In this document: one piece after another, positions 17,269 through 25,519 of the stretch
How positions within the stretch are numbered: position 1 is the first letter of the stretch
Layout of the letters: each line of letters begins with the position of its first letter
DNA from: Burkholderiaceae bacterium
GTDB lineage: Bacteria; Pseudomonadota; Gammaproteobacteria; Burkholderiales; Burkholderiaceae_F
DNA: 64,000 bases
Assembly (NCBI GenBank): GCA_022843955.1
Contig: JALHMQ010000009.1
Span: 68,069 to 132,068, forward strand
Direction: 5' to 3'
Made by a program: the position numbers and the translations under genes
Notes under the pieces: generated by a model
What the model was told of the DNA's origin: nothing
Seen by the model: only the letters and a program-made list of their open reading frames with translations
Databases searched by the model: none

Positions 17269-18827
17269 CGCACCGTCGCCTGCATTGCGCTGTCGATCGA
17301 CGGTCCCATGTCGGCTACGAAATTCGCCAGGGTCTGCCCGGCAAGCTCCGACCGGGCCGGGTCGTACGGCGTGACCACCGCCAGCCAGGCCGAGGTGTCG
17401 TCACGCCCGAGCAGGCGGTTGAGCGCGAGGTCGAGCTTGGCCACCGCATCTCGCGCGGTCCAGCGGCCGCCCAGCCAGTACCACTGCAGCAGCATGACTT
17501 CCTCGCGGCCGGAGCGCAGGCGCGCACGTCGCAGCACGGGCTCGCCCCGGCCGGCCACCGCGACCGAGGCCGAGCCGCTGCCGATCTGCAGGAAGTCGTC
17601 GTTGGTGTCGCCGGTCAGCCGGTGCAGCACGTTCACCAGTTCGCTGCCGGGGTGCTGATGGCGGAACAGGCCGGCGACCAGCGTCACCCGGACGCCGTCG
17701 CGCTCGAAGCTTTGCACCGCCAGCGCGCGCGGCTGATGCAACTGCGGCCGCCAGCGGCTGGCCGCCTCGTCCACCGGGCGCCAGCCGGACACCGCCGCGA
17801 CCGGCGGCAGCGCGACCTGCTCCTGACCATCGGTCGGCACCAGCCAGCGCACCATAAGCGGCGGCGCCGCCAGCAACGCAAACGTGGCCGCCAGCGCGGG
17901 CAGCAGCAGCCCGGCCAGCCCGCGCGCGCCCTGCCAGCCGGCCGGACGCGCACCGGCGGCGGGCAGCGGCGCCGGCTCCTCGCGCCAGCGTGCGCCGACC
18001 CAGAACAGCGCGAAGATCACCATGCCGAAAAAGACCCAGCCGTAGATCAGGTGATCGACGCCCGCCGCCAGCTGGTTGTTCGACAGGTGGCCGAGCATGA
18101 CGATAATGAACGCGCGCAGCCAGTTGGCGACGATCGGCACCGCCACCGAGGCGACGATGAACAGGCCACGCCGCAGCGGCGAGCGATAAATGGTCCACGC
18201 GTACAGCACGCCGGCCATGGCCGAGGCCAGCAGATAGCGCACTCCGCTGCAGGCCTCGACCACCGACCAGCGGCCGGTTGGGATCGTCAGTTCGTTGCCC
18301 TCGCGCAGCACCGGCACCCCGACCGCCTGCAGCGCCGCCACCGTGAAGTCGGCGGTCCAGTCGATCAGCACAGGCACAAACGCCTCGCCGAACGGCACCG
18401 CGAAGATCAGGAAGCCGAGCGGGAACGCCAGCACCCTGAACCAGTTCTGGCCGAACAGCGTCAGCGCGGCCGCCACGGCCAGCCCGAACAGCGCGAAGTG
18501 CGCGGGGGCGGCCGAACTGCTCAACTCCCCGAGCAGCCACAACGCGCCCGCCGCCCCGACCGCCACCAGGCCGGGCCAGAACGGCGCCGGCGGTTGCGCG
18601 GCCAACTCGCCACGATGCTGCCAGACGAACCAGAGCGCAGCCGGCAGTACCAGGTAGCCGTGCGAGAAGGTGCCGGAGCTGCCCCAGATGGCGACCATCG
18701 AACGGGCGGTCGGCAGGTACAACGCGATCACCACGGCCAACAGCAGCGCCACAGCGGCGAAAGCGATAGCCGGCCCGACCCGCACGCCCACCGCACCGCT
18801 GAGCAGCAACTGCGATTCAACGCGCAT
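17265..18827 (-). CDS. xrtA: Exosortase A fused to EpsI domain
   Basis: A 520-residue membrane transpeptidase. Residues about 20-285 hold some eight transmembrane segments with all three exosortase residues: Cys193 in VVEACSGVRYLL, Arg238 in VANWLRAF and His259 in GVDHLIYGWVFFG. Residues about 340-520 form an EpsI (DUF3485) domain, a common fusion. Exosortase A cleaves and processes PEP-CTERM proteins at the inner membrane and co-occurs with exopolysaccharide synthesis. ATG 18827 overlaps the FemAB gene stop as TGATG. No PEP-CTERM substrate gene was recognised in the window, so the substrates must lie elsewhere in the genome. Confidence 0.96.
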   Translation of the reverse strand: MRVESQLLLSGAVGVRVGPAIAFAAVALLLAVVIALYLPTARSMVAIWGSSGTFSHGYLVLPAALWFVWQHRGELAAQPPAPFWPGLVAVGAAGALWLLGELSSSAAPAHFALFGLAVAAALTLFGQNWFRVLAFPLGFLIFAVPFGEAFVPVLIDWTADFTVAALQAVGVPVLREGNELTIPTGRWSVVEACSGVRYLLASAMAGVLYAWTIYRSPLRRGLFIVASVAVPIVANWLRAFIIVMLGHLSNNQLAAGVDHLIYGWVFFGMVIFALFWVGARWREEPAPLPAAGARPAGWQGARGLAGLLLPALAATFALLAAPPLMVRWLVPTDGQEQVALPPVAAVSGWRPVDEAASRWRPQLHQPRALAVQSFERDGVRVTLVAGLFRHQHPGSELVNVLHRLTGDTNDDFLQIGSGSASVAVAGRGEPVLRRARLRSGREEVMLLQWYWLGGRWTARDAVAKLDLALNRLLGRDDTSAWLAVVTPYDPARSELAGQTLANFVADMGPSIDSAMQATVR

Positions 18828-19888
18828 CAACCCAGGCTCCGCACGATGGCCGGCCCGACCGCGTTGACCACCGGCAGCGGCAGCCTGCGCCAGAGCGCGA
18901 TCAGCGCCTGGTACTTCGGGTTGTTGGGATTGTTCTGCGGCACCCCGTCGCCCTTGACGAGGGCGTACTCGTAATGCAGCGGCGCTGGCTCGAAGCCCCA
19001 GTTCTTCTTGAAGTCGAACGAGCCGGTGCCGTGCTTGGAGCGGCCGTAGTCGAATAGCCTGAGCCCACGCTCGCCGGCACGCCGCATCAGCTCCCAGTAC
19101 TTGAAGTCGTTAGCCGCCAGTTCGCGCGCATCGGCAAGGTCTCCGGCGTAATACGGCAGCACCTCGTCGCGCCAGTAGAAGCTCATCACGCTCGACACCG
19201 GCTTGCCCTGCGGCGAGAGCACGGTGAGCACCTCGCAGTCGTTGCCGAACACGTAGCGCAGCGCCTCGAAGTAGCGGCGACCGTGCGGCGGCGTGCCGTG
19301 GCGGTGCTGGTTGTCGGCGTACACGGCGAAGAAGCGCTCGACGCCGGTGTCGATCTCGCTTGCCAGCCCGCGCTGGATACCCTTGCGCACCATTGCGCGC
19401 TGCTTGCGCGGGATGGCGAGCATGTTGGCCTCCGGCTCCGGCGCGATCGGCTTGCGGAACGTGACGTACAGGTCCTGCCGCGGCCAGGCTGGCTCGCGCA
19501 ACACCCGGTTTTTCAGTTCCAGGTGCCGCACGCCGAGCTCGCGCGCCAGCGCGGCGGCCGCGGCATGCAGCGGGCCGACCGCGGCCGCATCGCCCGCCGC
19601 CACCCCGCCGTACACAGCGAACGGCAGCGAGCTGAGCGAGTGGCCGAACAGCCGGCTGCGGATCTCTACCAGCGGCAGCACGCCGACGATCAACCCGCCG
19701 CGCTCGGCCACCAGGTAATGCGTGCGGTGCCGGAACAGGTCGCTGAAGATCTCGCGCCAGCCGATCCGGTGGAAGAACGTCGCCTCCGGGCAGCCGAGGA
19801 CGAAACGCTCCCAGGCGTCGGCATCGCCATCGCGATAGGGCCGCGCGTTGATCGCGGCAGGGGCCAGGTTGGCGTCGTCGGGCTTCAT
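18827..19888 (-). CDS. FemAB-family peptidyl/amino-acid transferase, PEP-CTERM-associated (TIGR03019 type)
   Basis: A 353-residue GNAT-fold protein. Recognisable segments include ATFFHRIGWREIFSDLFRHR, a central lysine/arginine-rich AIPRKQRAMVRKGI, YYAGDLADARELAANDFKYW, and GLRLFDYGRSKHGTGSFDFK. These match the FemAB-like group next to exosortase A. FemAB proteins add amino acids to peptidoglycan stem peptides; here the acceptor may be an exopolysaccharide or lipid-linked sugar, which is unproven. The start ATG at 19888 overlaps the deacetylase stop as ATGA; the open frame further upstream is only read-through of the deacetylase in another frame. Confidence 0.92.
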   Translation of the reverse strand: MKPDDANLAPAAINARPYRDGDADAWERFVLGCPEATFFHRIGWREIFSDLFRHRTHYLVAERGGLIVGVLPLVEIRSRLFGHSLSSLPFAVYGGVAAGDAAAVGPLHAAAAALARELGVRHLELKNRVLREPAWPRQDLYVTFRKPIAPEPEANMLAIPRKQRAMVRKGIQRGLASEIDTGVERFFAVYADNQHRHGTPPHGRRYFEALRYVFGNDCEVLTVLSPQGKPVSSVMSFYWRDEVLPYYAGDLADARELAANDFKYWELMRRAGERGLRLFDYGRSKHGTGSFDFKKNWGFEPAPLHYEYALVKGDGVPQNNPNNPKYQALIALWRRLPLPVVNAVGPAIVRSLG

Positions 19889-20778
19889 GCAGCGGCCAGC
19901 CGCGCTTGCGGGGGCAGCGGCGCAGCCGGCGCCCCGGTGCCGGCCAGCTCGGTGGCGTACACCCAGTCCACGCGATCCCAGCGGAAGTCCGCCAGCAGTT
20001 GCGCCAAGCGCGCCTCGGTGCGGCTGAGGTTGACGTAGTGACGGAAGCGGGTCTTCAGGCCCACGCCGGGAACGCGCGGCTGCTCGGGATCGATCTCCCA
20101 CGGGTGGAAGTAGAAGATCGCCGGCTTGCCGTCGATGCGGTTGACGCGGCGGATCATCCACTCCGACAGCTTGTAGGGAAAGAAGCGGAAGTAGCCGCCG
20201 CCTCCCGTCGGCACGTTGTTGCCAAACAGCCGCGTCGTGGTGACCGGGATCTCGACCAACGCCGGATGGGGCCGGTACGGAAAGCGCGGCGCATCCGGCA
20301 TGCCGTAGTGATCGTGCCGCACCGGGTAGACGCTGGAGCTGTAGCGGTAACCGGCTTCGGCCAGCACCTCGAACGCCCACAGGTTGGTCTGGCCGATCGA
20401 AAAGCTCGGCGCGCGATAGCCGTGCACCGCCACGCCGCCGATGTCCTCCAGCAGCTTCTTTGCGTGCGTCACGTCCTGCGCGAATTCCGCGCGCGACATC
20501 TCAGAGGCACGTAGGTGGCCGTAGCCGTGGCTTGCCAGCTCATGGCCGCCGGCGACGATCGCGCGCACCACCCCCGGGTAGCGCTCGGCAACCCAGCCGA
20601 GCGTGAAAAAGGTGGCGCGAGCGTGATGCTGCGCGAACAGCGCGAGCAGGCGCTCCATGTTGCGCTCCACCCGGCACGGATGCGCGTCCCAGGTTGCGCG
20701 GTCGATGTGCGGCGCAAACGCCGACACCTGGAAGTAGTCCTCGACATCGCAGGTCAGGGCATTGGCGATGTTCATCAT
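19885..20778 (-). CDS. Polysaccharide deacetylase, PEP-CTERM-associated (TIGR03006 type)
   Basis: A 297-residue NodB-homology enzyme. Motif 1 is LTCDVEDYFQVSAF, where Asp-Val-Glu-Asp replaces the usual Asp-Asp and is typical of this subgroup. Motif 2 is ELASHGYGHL, motif 3 YRAPSFSIG, and YFHPWEIDPEQPR supplies the late His. It should deacetylate an N-acetylated sugar of the exopolysaccharide, possibly the ManNAc made by the adjacent WecB. ATG 20778 (ATGA overlap with wecB stop) or ATG 20775 (TGATG overlap) both fit. A second, less similar deacetylase closes the run at 6037-6993. Confidence 0.93.
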   Translation of the reverse strand: MMNIANALTCDVEDYFQVSAFAPHIDRATWDAHPCRVERNMERLLALFAQHHARATFFTLGWVAERYPGVVRAIVAGGHELASHGYGHLRASEMSRAEFAQDVTHAKKLLEDIGGVAVHGYRAPSFSIGQTNLWAFEVLAEAGYRYSSSVYPVRHDHYGMPDAPRFPYRPHPALVEIPVTTTRLFGNNVPTGGGGYFRFFPYKLSEWMIRRVNRIDGKPAIFYFHPWEIDPEQPRVPGVGLKTRFRHYVNLSRTEARLAQLLADFRWDRVDWVYATELAGTGAPAAPLPPQARLAAA

Positions 20779-21941
20779 GCGGGGACTCTCGCGGCCGTGT
20801 TTCGATCGGCGAGCCAGCGCGCCAGATCGGCAGCGATCCGCGGCGCGGTGCGGCCGTCCCACAGTTCCGGCGCACGACCGCGCTTGCCGCCAGTGGCGAC
20901 GATGTCGTCAACCAAGCGCATCACCTGCGCAGCGTCGCGCCGCACGAGCGTGTTGGTGCCCTGCTCCACAGTGATCGGTCGCTCGGTGTTGTCGCGCAAG
21001 GTCAGACAAGGCACGCCCAGCGCTGTCGTCTCTTCCTGCACGCCGCCTGAGTCGGTGAGCACGAGGCGGGCGCGCTGCATCAGGCCGACCATCTGCAGAT
21101 AGCCCTGCGGCCCGACCAGCGCGATGCGTGCACCCTCCAGCAGGCTGCGCAGGCCGAAGCGATCGAGGTTGGCACGCGTGCGCGGATGAATCGGCCACAC
21201 CAGCGGCACGCGAGCGCTGGCCTGCCGCACGATGTCGATCACCGCAGCCAACGCCTCCGGCGTGTCGACGTTGGAGGGCCGATGCAACGTGACGATGCCG
21301 AAGTCACTGGCGACGAGTGCCGGATCTGCGCCTTCGGCGCGCAGCGCCTCGGCCGGCGCCACGGCTTTGGGAAGCGCCGCGTGCAGCGAGTCGATCATCA
21401 GATTGCCGACAAAGCGCACGTGGTCACCGGCGATGCCTTCCTTGGCCAGATTGTCGTGCGCGCCGCGCTCGGTGGTGTACAGCAGCGACGAGATCGCGTC
21501 CGTGAGGATGCGGTTGATCTCCTCCGGCATCGTCCGGTCGAAGCTGCGCAAGCCGGCCTCCACGTGAACGACGGGAATGCCCTTTTTCACTGCCACCAGC
21601 CCCACCGCGATGGTCGAATTGACATCGCCCACCACAACTACGCAGGACGGGGCCGTCTCATCGATCACCGGCTCGATGCGCTTCATCACTTCAGCGGTCT
21701 GCACTGCGTGCGAGCCGGAACCCACGCCGAGGTTGACATCCGGCGGCGGCAGTTCCAGGTCGGCGAAGAGACGGTCGTTCAGCGCGGGGTCGTAGTGCTG
21801 ACCCGTATGCACCAGCATGGCTGGCGGCATGGCTGGCTCGGCGGCGAAGGCGCGCAGCAGCGGCGCCATCTTCATGTAGTTGGGCCGGGCGCCGACGATG
21901 CACAGCACCGACCTGGGCTTGCGCGGAATCGCGTCCATCAT
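20775..21941 (-). CDS. wecB: UDP-N-acetylglucosamine 2-epimerase, non-hydrolysing
   Basis: A 388-residue enzyme of the WecB/MnaA family. Diagnostic segments: CIVGARPNYMKMAPLLRAF, VHTGQHYD, VVVGDVNSTIAVGLVAVKKG, VHVEAGLRSFDRTMPEEINR, TLHRPSNVD and DSGGVQEETTALGVPCLTLR. It interconverts UDP-GlcNAc and UDP-ManNAc in the cytoplasm, supplying precursor for the exopolysaccharide. The start overlaps the upstream ATPase stop as ATGA and its end overlaps the deacetylase start. No UDP-ManNAc dehydrogenase is next to it, so ManNAc itself, perhaps deacetylated later, may be the used sugar. Confidence 0.95.
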   Translation of the reverse strand: MMDAIPRKPRSVLCIVGARPNYMKMAPLLRAFAAEPAMPPAMLVHTGQHYDPALNDRLFADLELPPPDVNLGVGSGSHAVQTAEVMKRIEPVIDETAPSCVVVVGDVNSTIAVGLVAVKKGIPVVHVEAGLRSFDRTMPEEINRILTDAISSLLYTTERGAHDNLAKEGIAGDHVRFVGNLMIDSLHAALPKAVAPAEALRAEGADPALVASDFGIVTLHRPSNVDTPEALAAVIDIVRQASARVPLVWPIHPRTRANLDRFGLRSLLEGARIALVGPQGYLQMVGLMQRARLVLTDSGGVQEETTALGVPCLTLRDNTERPITVEQGTNTLVRRDAAQVMRLVDDIVATGGKRGRAPELWDGRTAPRIAADLARWLADRNTAARVPA

Positions 21942-22975
21942 CCGCCCTTCACTTGGCGCCCGGAGCGGCCGCGTCGCTCCGGCATCGGGCTGTTCTGCGC
22001 GCGCAGCAATTCGAGGATCAAATTCATCGACTTGTCCAGTCGGTCGAGCCGCGCAGTGATGGCAGACAAGCCGAAAGGCCGAATGACGTTATCCGTCCGT
22101 TGCGAATCTTCGTAGTTTGCGACTGCGCCAACGGGCGCCGCATTTACGGCAGCCGGCCCGCCACCCAGTTCATCGCGGATCTCATCGCTCACCTGCTCGA
22201 CATCGGCTGCGGTCAACTGGTGCTTCTCGCTCAAGAAGCTCGCCAGAAGCAGGCGGTTGCACAACTGGTTGATTCGACGCGGCAAGCCGCCTGTCTGGGT
22301 GTAGATCGCGTCGAACGCCGAGTTGTCGAATGCCGGGTCCGTCGTCCACCCGACGTGCTTGAGCCGATGCTCGACATAGCCGCGGGTCTCGGCGGCATCC
22401 ATGGGTCCGAGGTGATAGCTGGCAATGATGCGTTGGCGAAGTTGCTGCATGTCCGGCGCCCTCAGCAGGTTGCGCAGTTCCGGCTGACCGACCAAGAAAC
22501 TCTGCAGCAGCGCATGATCTCCGAGCTGGAAGTTCGACAGCATGCGTAACTCTTCCATCGCACGCGGTGACAGGTTCTGCGCCTCATCGACGACCAGCAG
22601 CGCGCGCTTGGATTCGACCGCAAGGCCCGTCAGGAAGGCCTCGAGCGTGCTGAGCAACTGTGCCTTGTCGATTCCCGTGACCGCCAGCCCGAACGCCACA
22701 GCCACCGCTCGCACCAGGTCGTCCGCCTCGAGCTGCGTGCTGACAAGTTGAGCCGCCACACACTTGCGCGGATCCAGATCCTCCATCAGCGCGCGCAATA
22801 CGGTCGTCTTGCCGGCGCCGATCTCTCCGGTGATGACGATGAAGCCTTCGCCTTGGTAGACGCCGTACTTCAAAAAGGAAAAGGCGCTGTTGTGCCCTTT
22901 GCTGGCAAAGAAAAAGGTCGGATCCGGATTGAGCTGGAAGGGCTTGCCGGAGAGACCGTAGAAGGCTTCGTACAT
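21938..22975 (-). CDS. XrtA-associated AAA ATPase (TIGR03015 type, ExeA-like)
   Basis: A 345-residue cytoplasmic ATPase. The N-terminus MYEAFYGLSGKPFQLNPDPT is characteristic. Walker A is GEIGAGKTT (about residues 50-58), Walker B is LLVVDEAQNL (about 126-135), with a sensor-like GLPRRINQLCNRLL segment. About 90 C-terminal residues are variable. The family resembles ExeA/GspA secretion ATPases and is found almost exclusively in exosortase A exopolysaccharide loci; its precise role, energising or gating export, is unknown. It lies 9 bp after the outer-membrane barrel gene and overlaps wecB by 4 bp. Confidence 0.94.
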   Translation of the reverse strand: MYEAFYGLSGKPFQLNPDPTFFFASKGHNSAFSFLKYGVYQGEGFIVITGEIGAGKTTVLRALMEDLDPRKCVAAQLVSTQLEADDLVRAVAVAFGLAVTGIDKAQLLSTLEAFLTGLAVESKRALLVVDEAQNLSPRAMEELRMLSNFQLGDHALLQSFLVGQPELRNLLRAPDMQQLRQRIIASYHLGPMDAAETRGYVEHRLKHVGWTTDPAFDNSAFDAIYTQTGGLPRRINQLCNRLLLASFLSEKHQLTAADVEQVSDEIRDELGGGPAAVNAAPVGAVANYEDSQRTDNVIRPFGLSAITARLDRLDKSMNLILELLRAQNSPMPERRGRSGRQVKGG

Positions 22976-22984
22976 CGCAACCGC

Positions 22985-24541
22985 CTAGAACCTGTGGCCG
23001 AGGCCGGCAAACACCGCGGTCTCGCGCGCGTTGTCGACCACATCCGATTCAAATCGCTGGAAACGCACGCCGACGAATCCATTGCTGCGCGGCGCTAGCT
23101 GCTGGTCATACTGCACACGATAGGTCTGCTGGCGCGAACTGCCGGGCGCACCGGGCTGCAGTCCAGCGGTTCCCTCGATGTCTCGGCTCCGCGTGTAGCC
23201 CGCGCTTGCCTGCGCCGACGCAACGCTGTTCAGCCGCAGGCTGTATGCAAGCGATGCCCCGTCTTGTACGAGATTGCGGCCCGGGCCCGTAAAGATCTCG
23301 AAAATCGAACCCTGCGGCGTGGTTTCGCGCCGGTAGAAGCCATTCATGGCAAGGGTGCTGCGCGTCCCGATCAAGGTGACCGAGCCGCTGCGCGCGGTGA
23401 GCACGAAGAGCTGGTCGGAATAGATGCTGACCGGCCCGGTTAGGGTGCGCGGCAGGCCGCGCCGGGCGATGAAGTCCTCCACGGCGCGGGCGCGCTCGAT
23501 CGGGTCGACGATGCGCGTTTGCAGAGACGCATCAAGCAACGCGGCAAGGTCCCCCGTGGCCGGCAGCGTGATCGCCGAATCCGCGAAGCTTGTCAGGTCA
23601 CGCGAGGCACGCAGGTCCCATGCAACGCGCGGAGACCGGTGATTGAAGCTCACCGAATAGCCATCACCAAACGAGCGGTCCTCCCAGAATCCGTCCAGGC
23701 GCGTGCGCTCCGTCGGTCGCCAGGTCACTTCCGCGCCGGCAAACGACAGTGCTTGCCCTTCGGCGAAGGCTTCGCTTTTCTCGTAGCCGCCGCGTATGCC
23801 GAACGCGATCTGACCGCCAAAGGCATAGCGCAGAGTCGCCCGCGCAACGTCGATGGACGGCACACGGTCGACCGCGCCTTCGCTTGCCTCATCGCGGCGT
23901 TCGCCTTCGATCAACCAGCCGAACGGCTGGGGCTCTCGTGACAGGCGAAACGAGTGGCGGACGGCATATGTACTCTTCGGCCGCTCTGCCTCGCCCCGCG
24001 TCTCGGTCCAGGCATTGTCCGAGCGCAGCACAAGACGAATGTCGTTGGGCAGCGCGCGATCGATGTAGGGACTGAGGCGCGCCGTGTTGACTGTGGCACG
24101 GTTCAGCGTTGAGGCGCCCTCTGGCCGCGGCGACAGCGGATTGACCAAACCACGCGTGGCGGTCAGTCCGGCATCGATGAAGAACCAGCGCTCAATCGCC
24201 TCCAAGTTGGCGGTCAATGCACCGGTCGGCACTAGTGCGCTTTCCTCGGATCCGTTGACGTAGCTGATCGCAGACAGCCCGAAACTGCCTGCCATGCGCA
24301 ATCGGCGTCCCTCGCCACGGATCACCAGCGTTGGCGTCAGCGAAACAATGACATCCGAATCGCCACTTGCGTTGCTTTGCATCTGGGCGTTGTCGGTCGC
24401 TGTGATCTCGGCTCGCACGCCTGTCTCCACGAACCAGTTCGCTGCGCGGACATCTGGCACGACAAACGAGAGCGCAACGGCGAGCGCCGCGCCCGCATGG
24501 GTCAGCCAGATAGGGATCGGTGCAGCCAGGATCGGCCTCAT
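22985..24541 (-). CDS. Outer-membrane beta-barrel protein, PEP-CTERM system-associated (TIGR03016 type)
   Basis: A 518-residue exported protein with an N-terminal signal region ending ...VPDVRAANW. Alternating amphipathic strands run through the whole mature part, and it ends in an aromatic residue (AVFAGLGHRF), the outer-membrane barrel insertion signal. The first mature strands (VRAEITATDNAQM) match the group found with XrtA loci. It probably forms the outer-membrane conduit or a polymer-binding barrel; function is inferred from position between the tyrosine kinase and ATPase genes. The ATG at 24541 overlaps the kinase stop as TGATG. Confidence 0.9.
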   Translation of the reverse strand: MRPILAAPIPIWLTHAGAALAVALSFVVPDVRAANWFVETGVRAEITATDNAQMQSNASGDSDVIVSLTPTLVIRGEGRRLRMAGSFGLSAISYVNGSEESALVPTGALTANLEAIERWFFIDAGLTATRGLVNPLSPRPEGASTLNRATVNTARLSPYIDRALPNDIRLVLRSDNAWTETRGEAERPKSTYAVRHSFRLSREPQPFGWLIEGERRDEASEGAVDRVPSIDVARATLRYAFGGQIAFGIRGGYEKSEAFAEGQALSFAGAEVTWRPTERTRLDGFWEDRSFGDGYSVSFNHRSPRVAWDLRASRDLTSFADSAITLPATGDLAALLDASLQTRIVDPIERARAVEDFIARRGLPRTLTGPVSIYSDQLFVLTARSGSVTLIGTRSTLAMNGFYRRETTPQGSIFEIFTGPGRNLVQDGASLAYSLRLNSVASAQASAGYTRSRDIEGTAGLQPGAPGSSRQQTYRVQYDQQLAPRSNGFVGVRFQRFESDVVDNARETAVFAGLGHRF

Positions 24542-25509
24542 CAGGTTCCGTAGCCACCGTACTGACCGTAGTAACCGCCGGAAGCCTGGGACGGGTCGGT
24601 CTTGTTGAGCACGGTCATCACAACTGGGCAGTTCTCAATCGTCGCCAGCGCGGACTTAACGGTCGCCTGGGTCGTGCGGTCCGCCTCGATCAACATCAGC
24701 ACCTGTCCGACCTGTGACGCGAGCGCGCGCGATTCAGTGGAAAGCAATAGAGGTGGCGCATCGAACACGATGATGCGGTCTGCGTAGCGAGTCGCGAGTT
24801 CATCGAGCAGCCGGTTCATGCCGGCACTGGCCAGCAACTCCGTCGCTCGCGCATGTTGAGTTCCGGCGGGCAGGATCGACAATCGATCGACATTGGTCTT
24901 GAGCAGCACGTCGGCCACGTCAAGGCCCGGCTGGGTCAGAAGATCAAGCAAGCCCGCAGAGGACGACAGGCCAATGCGATCGAGCACGGCCGGTCGCGCC
25001 ACGTCCGCATCCACCAAAAGAACGGTCGTGTCGACTTCCATCGCGATGGACAACGCAAGATTGATGGAGGTGAACGTCTTTCCCTCGCCGGGGAGCGAGC
25101 TCGTCACCATAATCAGGTTGGCGCGGTGAATCGGCGCTGCCGACTTGCCTTGCGCATTGTTGAGCAGCGGCCTCTTGATAACCCGGAATTCATCCGCCAG
25201 TTGGCTTCGTGGCGCGTCCGGCGTCACATAGCCCTGCGCCGCTAGTCGATCAAGGTCGACAGTCACCTCGCGAGAGCGCCGCACAGGCGAATCAGCGATG
25301 AAAGGGCTGCTGGTATCAACAGACACCGGGCGCTCGAGACGGGCCAAGCGCCGCTCTTCTGCAACCGCTGCGTCGACTACGGAAGACGACGTACCAATCG
25401 ACGACGGCTCGGCCCCAACGCGCGCCGCACGCGGCGTGGACGCAGGCACTTCAATGCCGGCACGCCGGAGTTCATCAAGGCGGCGGGCTGCTCTTTCGAT
25501 CAGGCTCAA
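24541..25509 (-). CDS. XrtA-associated tyrosine autokinase (TIGR03018 type)
   Basis: A 322-residue BY-kinase. Residues 1-125 are a polar linker; Walker A is TSSLPGEGKTF (about 136-146), Walker A' is LLVDADVARP (about 164-173), Walker B is IIVFDAPPLLL. The C-terminus carries a short Tyr cluster GGYYGQYGGYGT, the autophosphorylation tail. The kinase partners with the chain-length protein encoded 10 bp upstream, and its phosphorylation cycle controls polymer length and export. It lacks its own membrane domain, consistent with the two-protein arrangement of proteobacterial XrtA loci. Confidence 0.94.
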   Translation of the reverse strand: MSLIERAARRLDELRRAGIEVPASTPRAARVGAEPSSIGTSSSVVDAAVAEERRLARLERPVSVDTSSPFIADSPVRRSREVTVDLDRLAAQGYVTPDAPRSQLADEFRVIKRPLLNNAQGKSAAPIHRANLIMVTSSLPGEGKTFTSINLALSIAMEVDTTVLLVDADVARPAVLDRIGLSSSAGLLDLLTQPGLDVADVLLKTNVDRLSILPAGTQHARATELLASAGMNRLLDELATRYADRIIVFDAPPLLLSTESRALASQVGQVLMLIEADRTTQATVKSALATIENCPVVMTVLNKTDPSQASGGYYGQYGGYGT

Positions 25510-25519
25510 GCCTCGCTCC

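Noticed and set aside
17265..18827. Separate exosortase and EpsI genes
   Set aside because: A single uninterrupted frame covers both domains, so it is a natural fusion.
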